37,858 nt of DNA, from positions 1 through 37,858 of IMG/VR virus record IMGVR_UViG_3300045912_000713. The stretch is one strand, 5' to 3'. The notes under the pieces are model-generated. The model did not search any database. It saw nothing but the letters and a program-made list of their open reading frames with translations, and was not told the origin of the DNA. Source of the stretch: a virus. Shown here piece by piece: positions 24,079 to 31,694 of this stretch; position 1 is the stretch's first letter, and each line of letters starts with the position of its first letter. The translations under genes and the position numbers were made by a program.

Positions 24079-25410
24079 CTAGACCTCCACATAGTCGTCG
24101 AGCTGCGCGCTGAGACGGCGCGCGCCGGTGGCGTGATACTCGATCGGCGACGGCGGCCGCTCCGCCGCGGCGAGCGCCAGGAACAGCGCCCAGGCGCGGT
24201 CGGCGTGGCCGTCGGTGTCGCCATCCGTAACGAAGCGCGGCACGCCGGTCGCCCCGACCGCCTGCTTCAGGCTGTGCAGGTCGCGCCGAAGCTGCGCGTC
24301 GGGCGGGATTCGCACGGTGCGGTCCTGCATCGCCTGCTTGCCGAGCTGCGCCAGCCGCTGCTTCACGGCCGCGGTGAAGATCACGCCCTCGATCTTCCAG
24401 CGTCCGTGCCGCGCCTGCGCGTCCTCGACCGGCATCTCGCCCATGCCCGTCTGGTCCATGCAGACGCGCTGGACGCGGTAGGTCTCCAGGATCCGGTCGA
24501 GCTCGGCGGCCTGGTCGGCGAAGCGCAGGCCGCGCGCGGCGACCATCTCGCGCAGCCAGAGCACGTCGCCGACGCGCTCCAGCACGACGATCACGAACAG
24601 GTCGCGCCGCGCGGCGATGTCCACGCCCACGAAGCACGGCCCGTCGCCATACAGCGCCGGATCGCCGGCGAGCTCGTGGTGCACCGAGTCGATCAGCTCG
24701 TAGGTCAGCCAGGCAGAGGCCTCGTCCAGGAACTGGAGCTCGTACTCCTGCGCCCAGGCGTCCGGGTCGTTCAGGGCGCGCTTCAGCGCATCGATGTCGC
24801 GCGGCAGGCCGTCCGCCACCGCCTGGTGGATGTCGACCACGTGGCGCGACCAGATCGGATCGCCGCCGGTCATGATGTCGAAGAACACGTTCGCGCGGCC
24901 GTTGGGCGTCGAGGTCACGCGCAGCTTCAGCCCGGGGGCGGAGACCACCGGGAACAGCGCGCGCCAGATCGCCCGGCTGTCCTGGTGGTAGGCGAACTCG
25001 TCGAGGAACACGTTGGCGCTGAACCCGCGCGCGGTGTCCGGGTTGGCCGGCAGAGCGGTGATCTTCGCGCCGCCGGGGAACTCGACCTCCAGCGCGCGCA
25101 CGCGCGTCTCGGCGCCGACCCACTCGTATTCGAGCTCGCTGAAGCCGAGCTGATAGGCCGCTGCATGGCGCTTCACGCCCTCGTCCATGGCCTCCTTGGC
25201 CTGCCGCTCGCCGCGGCTCAGGATCACCCAGCGCGCGCGCGTGCCGCCCGCGATCGCCGCCATGCAGTCGTCGACGATCTCGAGCGTGGTCGTGAACGTC
25301 TTGCCGGTCTGCCGGGCGTACATGCCCGCCTTGAAGCGGGATCGGTCCGTCACCCAGCGCCGCTGGTAGGGATAGAGGACGAGCGCCGGGGACTCTGCTG
25401 ACGCGCTCAC
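24079..25410 (-). CDS. Terminase large subunit (Mu gp28-like)
   Basis: 443 residues from GTG 25410 (GTGA overlap). ATPase: Walker A ARQTGKT (32-38), Walker B NVFLDE (133-138), coupling motif TSTPNG (166-171). Nuclease: GVDIAARRD (262-270), CMDQTG (317-322) and a late Asp in DGDTDGHADRAWA. It packages phage DNA into the prohead by headful cutting, pairing with the DUF3486 small subunit upstream. Full length and all motifs intact. Confidence 0.93.
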   Translation of the reverse strand: MSASAESPALVLYPYQRRWVTDRSRFKAGMYARQTGKTFTTTLEIVDDCMAAIAGGTRARWVILSRGERQAKEAMDEGVKRHAAAYQLGFSELEYEWVGAETRVRALEVEFPGGAKITALPANPDTARGFSANVFLDEFAYHQDSRAIWRALFPVVSAPGLKLRVTSTPNGRANVFFDIMTGGDPIWSRHVVDIHQAVADGLPRDIDALKRALNDPDAWAQEYELQFLDEASAWLTYELIDSVHHELAGDPALYGDGPCFVGVDIAARRDLFVIVVLERVGDVLWLREMVAARGLRFADQAAELDRILETYRVQRVCMDQTGMGEMPVEDAQARHGRWKIEGVIFTAAVKQRLAQLGKQAMQDRTVRIPPDAQLRRDLHSLKQAVGATGVPRFVTDGDTDGHADRAWALFLALAAAERPPSPIEYHATGARRLSAQLDDYVEV

Positions 25411-25937
25411 GACACGATCCCGTAGACCTGCTCGCGGATGCGCGCGAGCGCCTCCGACGTGATCCGCCGCGCGCCCGCCTCCGCCTCGATCGCCGCAACG
25501 GCCGCGTCCGCGCGCTGCTTCGCCGCCGCGCGCAGCTCGGCCTCGACGCGGGCCTTGACCTGATCGACGGCCACCAGGTCCTTGATCGCGCGCGCGAGGA
25601 AATGGATGTCGCGGGCGTCCGCGCTCTCGCGGTCCGCCATCGAGGTGAAGGCGAGCGTCTTCAGCATCTCGGCCAGCAGCCGGCCGACATCGCCGTCCGG
25701 GTCGGCCTGGAACTGCGCCACCCAGCGCCCCGCGACCTCCTGCGCCTCGCGGTATCGCTTCAGGCTGTCCTCGAAGTCCTTGCGGTAGCGTCCGACCGCC
25801 GAGCGGCTGGCCTGCCCACCATGCGCCGCGATCAGCGCCACCAGGTCATCGACGGTCGCGCGGCCCTCGCGGATCGCCGCGTCCACCGCCTCGCGGATGC
25901 GGGGATCGAGCCGCGCCACGGTCGAGCGGCGGGGCAT
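25407..25937 (-). CDS. DUF3486 protein, small terminase (Mu gp27-like)
   Basis: 176 residues. Typical DUF3486: MPRRSTVARLDPRIREAVDA, then AAHGGQASRSAVGRYRKDFE (helix-turn-helix-like) and long charged helices to the end. It recognises phage DNA for packaging and hands it to the large subunit. Overlaps both neighbours. Confidence 0.87.
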   Translation of the reverse strand: MPRRSTVARLDPRIREAVDAAIREGRATVDDLVALIAAHGGQASRSAVGRYRKDFEDSLKRYREAQEVAGRWVAQFQADPDGDVGRLLAEMLKTLAFTSMADRESADARDIHFLARAIKDLVAVDQVKARVEAELRAAAKQRADAAVAAIEAEAGARRITSEALARIREQVYGIVS

Positions 25938-26233
25938 CAGTCGCCGGCCCGCGGCCGCTTCACCCCCGGCACGACCGCGCGGCCGCGCGCGACGTCCTGT
26001 CCCCGGCCGGTGATGGTCACCACCAGCACGCCATGCACCGTCTCGGTGCGCACCAGCCCCTGCTCGGCGAGCCAGGCCGCGTCCGTCCGGATCACGTCGC
26101 GCGCGATCGTGTGGCCGATCCGCTCCAGCGCCGCGTGCAGCAGGCTGTCGTTCGCCGCGTAGCCGGGCGCGGCGTCGAGGAAGCGCAGCAGCGCCAGCCG
26201 GCGGTCCTCCGCCACGTGCTGATCCCAGCTCAC
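25937..26233 (-). CDS. Gp26-like winged-helix protein
   Basis: 98 residues from GTG 26233 in a GTGA overlap; the longer frame to 26269 would overlap the previous gene. VAEDRRLALLRFLDAAPGYA, SLLHAALERIGHTIARDVIR, AAWLAEQGLVRTETVHGVLV and VVTITGRGQDVARGRAVVPG follow the winged-helix pattern of the Mu gp26-like family (ArsR-like). It always sits just before the terminase pair; the role is unknown, perhaps packaging control. Confidence 0.8.
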   Translation of the reverse strand: MSWDQHVAEDRRLALLRFLDAAPGYAANDSLLHAALERIGHTIARDVIRTDAAWLAEQGLVRTETVHGVLVVTITGRGQDVARGRAVVPGVKRPRAGD

Positions 26234-26613
26234 GACGTTCTCCCGCGCGCGGACTCCGTACGCAGCCAATCCTCGACCAGGTCGAGCTTCCGCGCGTGCC
26301 CGCGCAGCATCTCGTTCGTGCCGCTCAGCTGTGCCAAGGTGGTCCGGACATCGCCGGCCAGCGACTCTATTCGCAGCGCCAGGGCATTGAGCTGCTCGCG
26401 TGACGGCAGCGCGCCGAGCTGGTGCTCGACCGCGATCAGACGATGATCGACCTTGGTCACCCGGCTGGAGAGCGCGTCCAGGTCGGCGGCGGCCGCGCGG
26501 TCGGCGATCATCGCCCGCACCTGCGTCCGGAACGCCCAGACGACGAGGGCGAGCATCAGATTGAAGGCCAGCGCGATCAGCCCCTGGGACTCGCGGACGA
26601 ACTCCATGGTCAC
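26230..26613 (-). CDS. DUF2730 membrane-anchored coiled-coil protein (Mu gp25-like)
   Basis: 127 residues from GTG 26613 (or ATG 26607). One N-terminal membrane segment (GLIALAFNLMLALVVWAF) followed by a long coiled coil (LSSRVTKVDHRLIAVEHQLG, LRIESLAGDVRTTLAQLSG). This is the DUF2730 layout found at the start of Mu-like late operons. One membrane helix plus coiled coil is also the shape of an inner-membrane spanin, so a role in lysis is possible but not shown. Confidence 0.8.
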   Translation of the reverse strand: MTMEFVRESQGLIALAFNLMLALVVWAFRTQVRAMIADRAAAADLDALSSRVTKVDHRLIAVEHQLGALPSREQLNALALRIESLAGDVRTTLAQLSGTNEMLRGHARKLDLVEDWLRTESARGRTS

Positions 26614-26852
26614 GGCGCCTCGCGCGGCGCGATGCCCGCGAGCTGCGCCAGCACGGTCAGCCGGTGCTCGGCGCAGTGCACCGCGGTCAGCCGCGGCGAG
26701 AGCAGCCCGCCCGCCGGGACGTGCGCGCGCGGCCCCGCGGCCACGTCGGCATCGGCCAGCCGGCCGGCCACGAACGCGAGCTGGCGCAGCGCCGCGGCGC
26801 GGATCTCGCGCGCCTCCTCGAACCTCTCGATTGCCGCCCGGAGCGCCACCAC
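26610..26852 (-). CDS. First gene of the late operon, hypothetical helical protein
   Basis: 80 residues from GTG 26852, which has AAGAGG at good distance; ATG 26891 would give 93 residues but would lie upstream of the transcription start implied by the -10 at 26892-26887. Sequence VVALRAAIERFEEAREIRAA, then LRQLAFVAGRLADADVAAGP, mostly helical, resembling the small helical protein that precedes DUF2730 in other Mu-like phages. Function unknown. Confidence 0.6.
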   Translation of the reverse strand: MVALRAAIERFEEAREIRAAALRQLAFVAGRLADADVAAGPRAHVPAGGLLSPRLTAVHCAEHRLTVLAQLAGIAPREAP

Positions 26853-26886
26853 GGGATGCCTCTTGCGCAGACCTGCCGTCCCGCGC

Positions 26887-26933
26887 ACCATGCCCCCCGC
26901 GTCGCAGTCACCTCAGGCTGACGATTTTCAGCC
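26887..26933 (-). promoter_or_regulatory. Candidate Mor-activated late promoter for the head operon
   Basis: Dyad GGCTGA-N6-TCAGCC (26916-26933), then 23 bp, then CATGGT (26892-26887) as -10. It shares 22 of 24 bases with the dyad region before the protease gene and the same 23-bp spacing. It lies in the 100-bp gap between the mor operon and the first late gene, where Mu has its middle/late promoters. A weak hairpin (GGCC GCATCA GGCC) just upstream may end the mor transcript. Confidence 0.65.
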
Positions 26934-26958
26934 CCAGGGAGGGTGGCCTGATGCGGCC

Positions 26959-27345
26959 CTAAGAGGCTGAGCGTCGCTCCGCGGCCTCGCAGGCCGCCGC
27001 CCACTCCCTGAACGAGGCCAGGCCATAGGGATGGCCCCAGATGGACGACAGCGTCGTGCGGTGCTGAAGCAGCGTCCGATCGCCCGCCTCGCCCTGAAAC
27101 GTCGTCTCCCATAGAGGCATGGGCGTGAGTCCTGGCATCAAGGTCAGCAGCGTCGCGCGCTGCTCGCGCTCTCGAATCACGGGCTGGAGCAGATACCCTT
27201 CGGACTGCTGCTTCTCCGTGAAGCACGCCAGCATGTCGCGCCAGTCGGCCTGCACCCGCCGTTCATCGAGCGGCTCGGCCTCGCGGACCGCCTGAACCCC
27301 CTGGCACCCCGCCAGCAGCAGCGCCGCGATCATGACGATCCTCAT
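26959..27345 (-). CDS. Predicted lipoprotein downstream of mor
   Basis: 128 residues from ATG 27345, preceded by GGAGGAGGGGAC, one of the best ribosome sites here; the longer frame to 27474 overlaps mor and is rejected. MRIVMIAALLLAGCQG is a lipoprotein signal (LAGC, Cys14). The rest is soluble: EKQQSEGYLLQPVIREREQR, YGLASFREWAAACEAAERR. It is the last gene of the early/middle operon, before the late promoter. In Mu the lysis gene lies near here, so a role in lysis or in envelope defence is conceivable. Family not recognised. Confidence 0.68.
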   Translation of the reverse strand: MRIVMIAALLLAGCQGVQAVREAEPLDERRVQADWRDMLACFTEKQQSEGYLLQPVIREREQRATLLTLMPGLTPMPLWETTFQGEAGDRTLLQHRTTLSSIWGHPYGLASFREWAAACEAAERRSAS

Positions 27346-27373
27346 GTCCCCTCCTCCGTGCCGCGCGCCGGGC

Positions 27374-27820
27374 CTATCCCGCGCGGCGATACCGCCCATC
27401 CTGGAACAGCTCGCCCTGCCGGCCCTGACCCGCCTCACCCAGCCGGGCGCGCCAATAGTGCACCGTCCGCACATGCAGCCCCGTGGCCGCCGCGATCTGA
27501 TCGGCCGTCCGCCCCGCCGCCGTCATCTCGGCGATCAGCCGCGCGCGCAGCCGCCGATCGCGGTCGGGACCCTTGGGGATCACGATCCGCGCCAGCTCGT
27601 CGTGACGCTCGATCAGGTAGCGCAGCACCTTTACCCCGACGACGCGCGCGACCGGATGCGACCGGTCGGCCGCCTTCGGCAAATAGACATATCGCCCACC
27701 GAGCTCGCGGGCGAGCCTGAGCGCCGTCTCCTCGCCGAAGGCATCCGCCACGTCGCGCAGGAGGCCGGGCAGCCAGAGCCGCTGGCGGAGGTCTGCGGGA
27801 ACGGCGGGGCGCGCGGACAT
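27374..27820 (-). CDS. mor: Mor/C-family transcription activator
   Basis: 148 residues. N-terminal dimerisation part, LLRDVADAFGEETALRLARE, GGRYVYLPKAADRSHPVARV, VKVLRYLIERHDELARIVIP; C-terminal helix-turn-helix, LIAEMTAAGRTADQIAAATG and HVRTVHYWRARLG. This is the Mor pattern (Mu middle operon regulator). It is the only such gene, so it may do the work of both Mu Mor and C. The two dyads before the late operons are the obvious targets. Preceded by the Gp16 gene, as in Mu, with 2 bp between. Confidence 0.87.
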   Translation of the reverse strand: MSARPAVPADLRQRLWLPGLLRDVADAFGEETALRLARELGGRYVYLPKAADRSHPVARVVGVKVLRYLIERHDELARIVIPKGPDRDRRLRARLIAEMTAAGRTADQIAAATGLHVRTVHYWRARLGEAGQGRQGELFQDGRYRRAG

Positions 27821-27822
27821 GG

Positions 27823-28254
27823 CTAGGTGACGTCAGCGCCCACCCGGCTGGCCCAGGCCTTCAGCGCCTCGACCATCCGCACCTTCTGCCCGCCATCCGC
27901 CCAGCGCAGCGAGGCGACGCGGCACTGGCGCAGCACCCAGGCGTCGAGCGCGCGCTCGGAGGCGTCCTCGATCGCGCCGGCGCGGCCGAGCGCGATCCAG
28001 AGCGCCCGGATCTTCGACGCCAGCGGATCGCGCGGGATCTCCGCCCGGCCCGCCCCCTTGCCCGCCACGCGCGGGGCGCCGCGCGCGTGCAGCGCGTCCA
28101 GCACCCGGCCGAGCTGCGGCCCCGTCATCGCGCGCAGGCTGTCCCGGCCGGCGACGCTGGCCAGGAACCCGCGCCAGGCCGCGTCGTCCTCCAGCCCGGC
28201 CACGCGCTTGCGGCAGGCGTGGATCGCGCGAGCGATGCGCGCGGGCACGCTCAC
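27823..28254 (-). CDS. Gp16/GemA-family regulatory protein (DUF1018)
   Basis: 143 residues from GTG 28254 (GTGA overlap). Shows the DUF1018 signature: SKIRALWIALGRAGAIEDAS, LDAWVLRQCRVASLRWADGG and QKVRMVEALKAWAS. In Mu, the GemA/Gp16 gene precedes mor and has been linked to host gene expression. A longer open frame to 28698 is a shadow of upstream genes. Confidence 0.85.
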   Translation of the reverse strand: MSVPARIARAIHACRKRVAGLEDDAAWRGFLASVAGRDSLRAMTGPQLGRVLDALHARGAPRVAGKGAGRAEIPRDPLASKIRALWIALGRAGAIEDASERALDAWVLRQCRVASLRWADGGQKVRMVEALKAWASRVGADVT

Positions 28255-28475
28255 CGCCGCGCCTCCGACGCCGGGCGGCGCTCGCAGCGGCCCACCTCGA
28301 TCCGCCAGTCGGCCTCGCCCGGCGCCGCCTGCGCGGTCGCCAGCGCCGCCTCGCAGCGCTCGCGCGTGGCGAACGGGCCGTAGGCCTCGCGCGGCCGCGC
28401 CTCCGGGGGCGACCACGGCACCACGCTGCGCGCGCTCTCGACCACGAGCCACCAGCACAGGCACCAGGCGCTCAT
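28251..28475 (-). CDS. Small Trp/Cys-rich hypothetical protein
   Basis: 74 residues, ATG 28475 in an ATGA overlap. Begins MSAWCLCWWLVVESARSVVP; then YGPFATRERCEAALATAQAA, a pattern seen in small proteins that read 'GPF.tre.CeaAl..a'. The N-terminus could be a weak membrane or signal segment. Function unknown. Confidence 0.55.
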   Translation of the reverse strand: MSAWCLCWWLVVESARSVVPWSPPEARPREAYGPFATRERCEAALATAQAAPGEADWRIEVGRCERRPASEARR

Positions 28476-29017
28476 CGCTGGTCCGCCTCCGTCGTGATCT
28501 CGATCCGCCCGACCCTGAGCGCGCGGCACAGCAGCGGCAGATACCTGGCCCGGCAGGTGTCGGCGACGAACCGGCTCGGCGCGCCCAGCAGCGCCGACTC
28601 GCCCTCGGCATGGTCGACGACCCAGAGCCGCGCGAGGAACGATCGGAACTCGTGCGGCGCCACCGACCCGGCGCAGGCCGGCCACCACGGGTGGTCAATC
28701 GCCGGCTCCTCGGCCGCCGGCGCGGCCGAGGCGGGATCGGGCTTGAACGGCGGATAGTCCTGCCAGCGCCGCTGGTGCAGCCAGGTGCGGGTATGCGGGA
28801 TGAACTCCGGCTTGATGCCGAGCGCGCGGACCTCCGCGGCGAAGGCCTCCGCCGCCTGCACGAGCCGCTCGGGATCGACCCGGCGCGCGAGCGCGCGGAA
28901 GGTGGCGCGGGCCATGTCCCGCGGGTTCGGCCGGCGCTGCGGATAGGCGGCCCAGAGCCGCTCGAACGCCGCCTCGATGGCCGGCGTGGTCGTCACGTCC
29001 TCGAACAGCCGCTTCAT
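28472..29017 (-). CDS. Putative phage replication-associated protein
   Basis: 181 residues from ATG 29017 (ATGA overlap). IEAAFERLWAAYPQRRPNPR and IKPEFIPHTRTWLHQRRWQD form a motif pair found in phage replication/initiator proteins ('F..fW.aYP', 'fiphp.tWL...rW'). C-terminal part (VVDHAEGESALLGAPSRFVA, ARYLPLLCRALRVGRIEITT) resembles the DnaA-N-like end of some phage replication proteins. Position in the replication block supports this; exact role unknown. Confidence 0.65.
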   Translation of the reverse strand: MKRLFEDVTTTPAIEAAFERLWAAYPQRRPNPRDMARATFRALARRVDPERLVQAAEAFAAEVRALGIKPEFIPHTRTWLHQRRWQDYPPFKPDPASAAPAAEEPAIDHPWWPACAGSVAPHEFRSFLARLWVVDHAEGESALLGAPSRFVADTCRARYLPLLCRALRVGRIEITTEADQR

Positions 29018-29340
29018 GGCCGCCAGCCCTCCGGCGCGGGCTTCCACACGATCGCCGCCCGGCCCGACGCGTTCGCCCGCCGCTGGCCGCTGTCCACGAT
29101 CAGCCCGGCCGCGCGCAGCTCGGTGCAGCGCGGCCGGGTCGTGAACGGCGTGAGCCGCAGCCGCGCGGCGACCTCGTCCGCCGTCATCCCCCACTCGCCG
29201 GAGGCCCGGATCGCCCGCAGCACGTCCTCGCGCAGCGTCTTCGCGTCGGGTTGCAGCGCCTCGGCCGCCGCCACCGAGGTGTCGGGCCACTGCGCCGGCA
29301 CCCGGCCGGCGAGGCCGAACAGGTCGGGCTGGCCGGTCAT
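29014..29340 (-). CDS. Winged-helix DNA-binding protein
   Basis: 108 residues from ATG 29340. TLREDVLRAIRASGEWGMTA, DEVAARLRLTPFTTRPRCTE and LRAAGLIVDSGQRRANASG form a winged helix of the MarR/replication-wing type. Such small proteins are common in Mu-like early regions. Likely regulator or replication accessory. Confidence 0.65.
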   Translation of the reverse strand: MTGQPDLFGLAGRVPAQWPDTSVAAAEALQPDAKTLREDVLRAIRASGEWGMTADEVAARLRLTPFTTRPRCTELRAAGLIVDSGQRRANASGRAAIVWKPAPEGWRP

Positions 29341-30104
29341 CGCACCCCCCGCATCCGTCGCAGTTCGTCGGCCGGCAGCGCCCCGAGCGGCCGCGCGACG
29401 CGCCGGAACGGCGTCAGGCCGAGCTCGCGCCGCCGCGCGTTCACCAGATCGGCCACGCCGTCGGGCGCCAGGAACCGGTCGATCTCGACGCCGTTCGCCC
29501 GCCCCCACTCGCGGATGGTCGCGTCATCGGCCTGGGCCGTCCCCTCCGCCGCGGCCGCCTCGGCGAGCTCGCGCGCCGCCACCGACGGCTCGGCGACGCG
29601 GCGCGGCGGCATCGGCGGCGTCTCAGGTCGCGGCCAGCGGCGCTTGTAGGCCATGTTGTACACGGCCTTCGTCGTCAGGCCGCATTGCCGCGCGATCAGC
29701 CCGGTGGGCTGACCCGCGCGCCAGCGCCGCTCGATCTCGGCCAGGGTCTCCGGACTGGCGGCGGCCGGCCGCCCGCGCCGCCGCGCGCGTCGCGCCGAAG
29801 AGGCGGGATCGGCGGCCTTGTCCTCGAAGCCAACCGCGTCGTCCGACGCGGCCCCCGGACAGGAATTGACCGGAACCGGCGTGCGATCGTCTTCGCCCAC
29901 GCCGGGCGGCAGGCCGCCTTGGTGTGCCGGGGCTTCCCGCGAGCCCCCCGGGATGTCCGGGGTGGCGAACTCGTTCTCTGCGCCGAACCGCCGCAGCGTC
30001 GCCGCGTGGCGCAGCAGCTCCTCGCGCGCGGCCGGCGACACGCGCGCGATGAGCTCGGCGCAGTACTGCATCACGCGCAGCGTGTGATCCACGGCCGCGC
30101 TCAC
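29337..30104 (-). CDS. HTH protein with long disordered linker
   Basis: 255 residues from GTG 30104. N-terminal helices (TLRVMQYCAELIARVSPAAR), a Pro/Gly/Asp-rich linker (about 45-100), then GRPAAASPETLAEIERRWRA and LIARQCGLTTKAVYNMAYKR, a resolvase-like helix-turn-helix, and a C-terminal helical part (DLVNARRRELGLTPFRRV). No family assigned. Likely DNA-binding regulator of the early operon. Confidence 0.65.
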   Translation of the reverse strand: MSAAVDHTLRVMQYCAELIARVSPAAREELLRHAATLRRFGAENEFATPDIPGGSREAPAHQGGLPPGVGEDDRTPVPVNSCPGAASDDAVGFEDKAADPASSARRARRRGRPAAASPETLAEIERRWRAGQPTGLIARQCGLTTKAVYNMAYKRRWPRPETPPMPPRRVAEPSVAARELAEAAAAEGTAQADDATIREWGRANGVEIDRFLAPDGVADLVNARRRELGLTPFRRVARPLGALPADELRRMRGVR

Positions 30105-30211
30105 GGCGTCGCCCGCAGGATCGCCAGCGCCAGCCGCCTGAGCGGCAGCGGCAGGCCGAGCAGCGTCCGCCGCACCCGCGCCGCCCGCCGCCGCCTCAGC
30201 CAGCGCCGCAT
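30101..30211 (-). CDS. Very small, highly basic protein
   Basis: 36 residues between two overlapping neighbours (ATG 30211 in TGATG, stop in a GTGA overlap). Sequence starts MRRWLRRRRAARVRRTLLGL; 12 of 36 residues are Arg, with a Leu-rich amphipathic end. It could bind nucleic acid or the membrane. Tight coupling to both neighbours is the main support that it is real. Confidence 0.45.
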   Translation of the reverse strand: MRRWLRRRRAARVRRTLLGLPLPLRRLALAILRATP

Positions 30212-30510
30212 CACGACACCGCCCGCCCGCCGCGCTCGGCCAGCGCGACCTCGACCTCGACCAGGCGCGGCAGCTCCGCCAGCAGGTGCGCCCGCATCGC
30301 CGGCGGCTCGATCGCCAGCCTCTGCACGCAGAGCGAGAGATAGATGCTGCGCAGCACGAAAGTCCGCTCGTTCGCCGGCAGCGACGCGGTCAGCGTTTTC
30401 AGCACCCGATGCATGCCTGCGATCCAAGCGTTCACCGCCGGGCCGAGCCGTTCCAGCATCTCGGGCGGCACCGGCCTCAGCCCGACGTCGCTGAACTCCG
30501 GGGCGCTCAC
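30211..30510 (-). CDS. Hypothetical early protein
   Basis: 99 residues from GTG 30510 (GTGA overlap with the small membrane gene). Mostly helical: LERLGPAVNAWIAGMHRVLK, ANERTFVLRSIYLSLCVQRL, LLAELPRLVEVEVALAERGG. No motif recognised. Starting further upstream would overlap the 32-residue membrane gene. Confidence 0.55.
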   Translation of the reverse strand: MSAPEFSDVGLRPVPPEMLERLGPAVNAWIAGMHRVLKTLTASLPANERTFVLRSIYLSLCVQRLAIEPPAMRAHLLAELPRLVEVEVALAERGGRAVS

Positions 30511-30605
30511 GGCACAACCCGCCGCAGCGCGGCCCACCACGCCCCGATCGCGAACCCGGCCAGGAACCCGGCCCACGCGGCCAGCAGCAGCACGATCGTC
30601 CGCAT
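30507..30605 (-). CDS. 32-residue single-helix membrane protein
   Basis: ATG at 30605 shares bases with the Gam stop (TGATG), and its own stop is in a GTGA overlap with the next gene. Sequence begins MRTIVLLLAAWAGFLAGFAI, one clear membrane helix, and ends in a basic RR tail. Below normal size limits for gene calling. Perfect coupling on both sides argues that it is translated. Function unknown; could be a small membrane modulator. Confidence 0.6.
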   Translation of the reverse strand: MRTIVLLLAAWAGFLAGFAIGAWWAALRRVVP

Positions 30606-31129
30606 CACGCCGCCCTCCCGCTCAGCTCGACCCCGATCGGCGCGACGTAGAACTCCTCCCCGGCAGAGCCGATCGTGACCCCCGGCACCGCGCCGGCAAC
30701 GTCCGGCTCCTTGAGCATCGCCTGCCGGTCGATCTCCTCCTTCACGCGCAGGAACCGCGTCAGGTCGAGCGCCTTCAGCGTCGCGATCACGGCCTCCGCC
30801 CCGGTGATCCGCACGGAGGGCGGCCGGAGCCGCCAGCCGAGCTCGCCCGCCGGCAGATCGACGCTCTTGCGGCCGCCCACCAGCAGCGCCGCGCGGTTCG
30901 CCTCCGCCCAGATCTGCAGGCCGGTCTGCAGCGCGCCGATGCGCGCCTGGATCGGCTCGGCCTCGGCCTCGGCCTTCGCCTTGATGCTCGCGATCATCTC
31001 GTCCAGCGCCGACTGGATCAGCCCACGCTCGCGCAGCGCGGCGCCCAGTGCGGCGATCATCGCGTTCGCCTCGGCCTGGTCGCGCGGCACAGCCACCTCG
31101 ACCGCCTTGGCCTTCACCCGCCTCGTCAT
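30605..31129 (-). CDS. gam: Host-nuclease inhibitor Gam
   Basis: 174 residues from ATG 31129. Mu Gam features: long coiled helices (ANAMIAALGAALRERGLIQS, SIKAKAEAEAEPIQARIGAL), then LPAGELGWRLRPPSVRIT and TLKALDLTRFLRVKEEIDR, ending GEEFYVAPIGVEL. Gam binds DNA ends like Ku and blocks RecBCD-type exonucleases. Usual early-region position. Confidence 0.9.
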   Translation of the reverse strand: MTRRVKAKAVEVAVPRDQAEANAMIAALGAALRERGLIQSALDEMIASIKAKAEAEAEPIQARIGALQTGLQIWAEANRAALLVGGRKSVDLPAGELGWRLRPPSVRITGAEAVIATLKALDLTRFLRVKEEIDRQAMLKEPDVAGAVPGVTIGSAGEEFYVAPIGVELSGRAA

Positions 31130-31353
31130 GCGGCGTTCCTCCTCTGCTGGGATGTCCGTGGCAGCGCGCGCAGGGCGCGCAGCGTGTGCGCGAGCCGGAT
31201 CCGCGCGTCCGCCGCGAAGGCGAGGCAGACCGCGCGGTGCAGGCCGCAGGTGCCGCCGCGCGCCGCCGCCGCGAGCCACTGGCGGTGGCGCACGCGGTCC
31301 TGCTCGGCCGCCCAGAGCAGCGCGCCGCGCGGGGTGTGGTTCACCCGGCTCAC
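31126..31353 (-). CDS. Hypothetical early protein
   Basis: 75 residues from GTG 31353 (GTGA overlap), overlapping Gam by ATGA. VNHTPRGALLWAAEQDRVRH, QWLAAAARGGTCGLHRAVCL, RIRLAHTLRALRALPRTSQQ. Basic and helical. No family recognised; the longer frame to 31959 is a shadow. Confidence 0.5.
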   Translation of the reverse strand: MSRVNHTPRGALLWAAEQDRVRHRQWLAAAARGGTCGLHRAVCLAFAADARIRLAHTLRALRALPRTSQQRRNAA

Positions 31354-31694
31354 GCGGCTGCCCTCCGGCTCGGCCGCGGCACGGCAGCGGGCGGGCGCGC
31401 CGCCTGCTCGCGGAGCCGCCGCTCCAGCGCGTGCACGCGGATCAGGAAGTCGACGTCCTCCGTCATCCGCTGGTGCACGCGACGCTCGCCCTGGTCGCAG
31501 GTCTTGCGGTCGCGCCGCAGGATGCGCGCCACCGCGCGGTCCGACAGCGGCGAGTGGTAGCGGCACAGCCACATGACCACCTGTCGCGGCTCGACGAGCG
31601 CGCGCCGCTTGTCCTGCGCGAGCAGCGCATCGGCGGTGACGCCCCACTCGGCAGCCACCGCCTCGAGGATCGTGCGGACCGGGATGCCCGTCAT
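31350..31694 (-). CDS. DnaA domain-IV-like DNA-binding protein
   Basis: 114 residues from ATG 31694. ILEAVAAEWGVTADALLAQD, then RRALVEPRQVVMWLCRYHSP, LSDRAVARILRRDRKTCDQG align by eye with the C-terminal DNA-binding domain of the replication initiator DnaA (V...Y.v....l.s..R...v..pRq.amyl.......s...ig..fg.rdh.tv). No ATPase domain is present. It may bind DnaA-box-like sites in phage or host DNA. Confidence 0.75.
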   Translation of the reverse strand: MTGIPVRTILEAVAAEWGVTADALLAQDKRRALVEPRQVVMWLCRYHSPLSDRAVARILRRDRKTCDQGERRVHQRMTEDVDFLIRVHALERRLREQAARPPAAVPRPSRRAAA

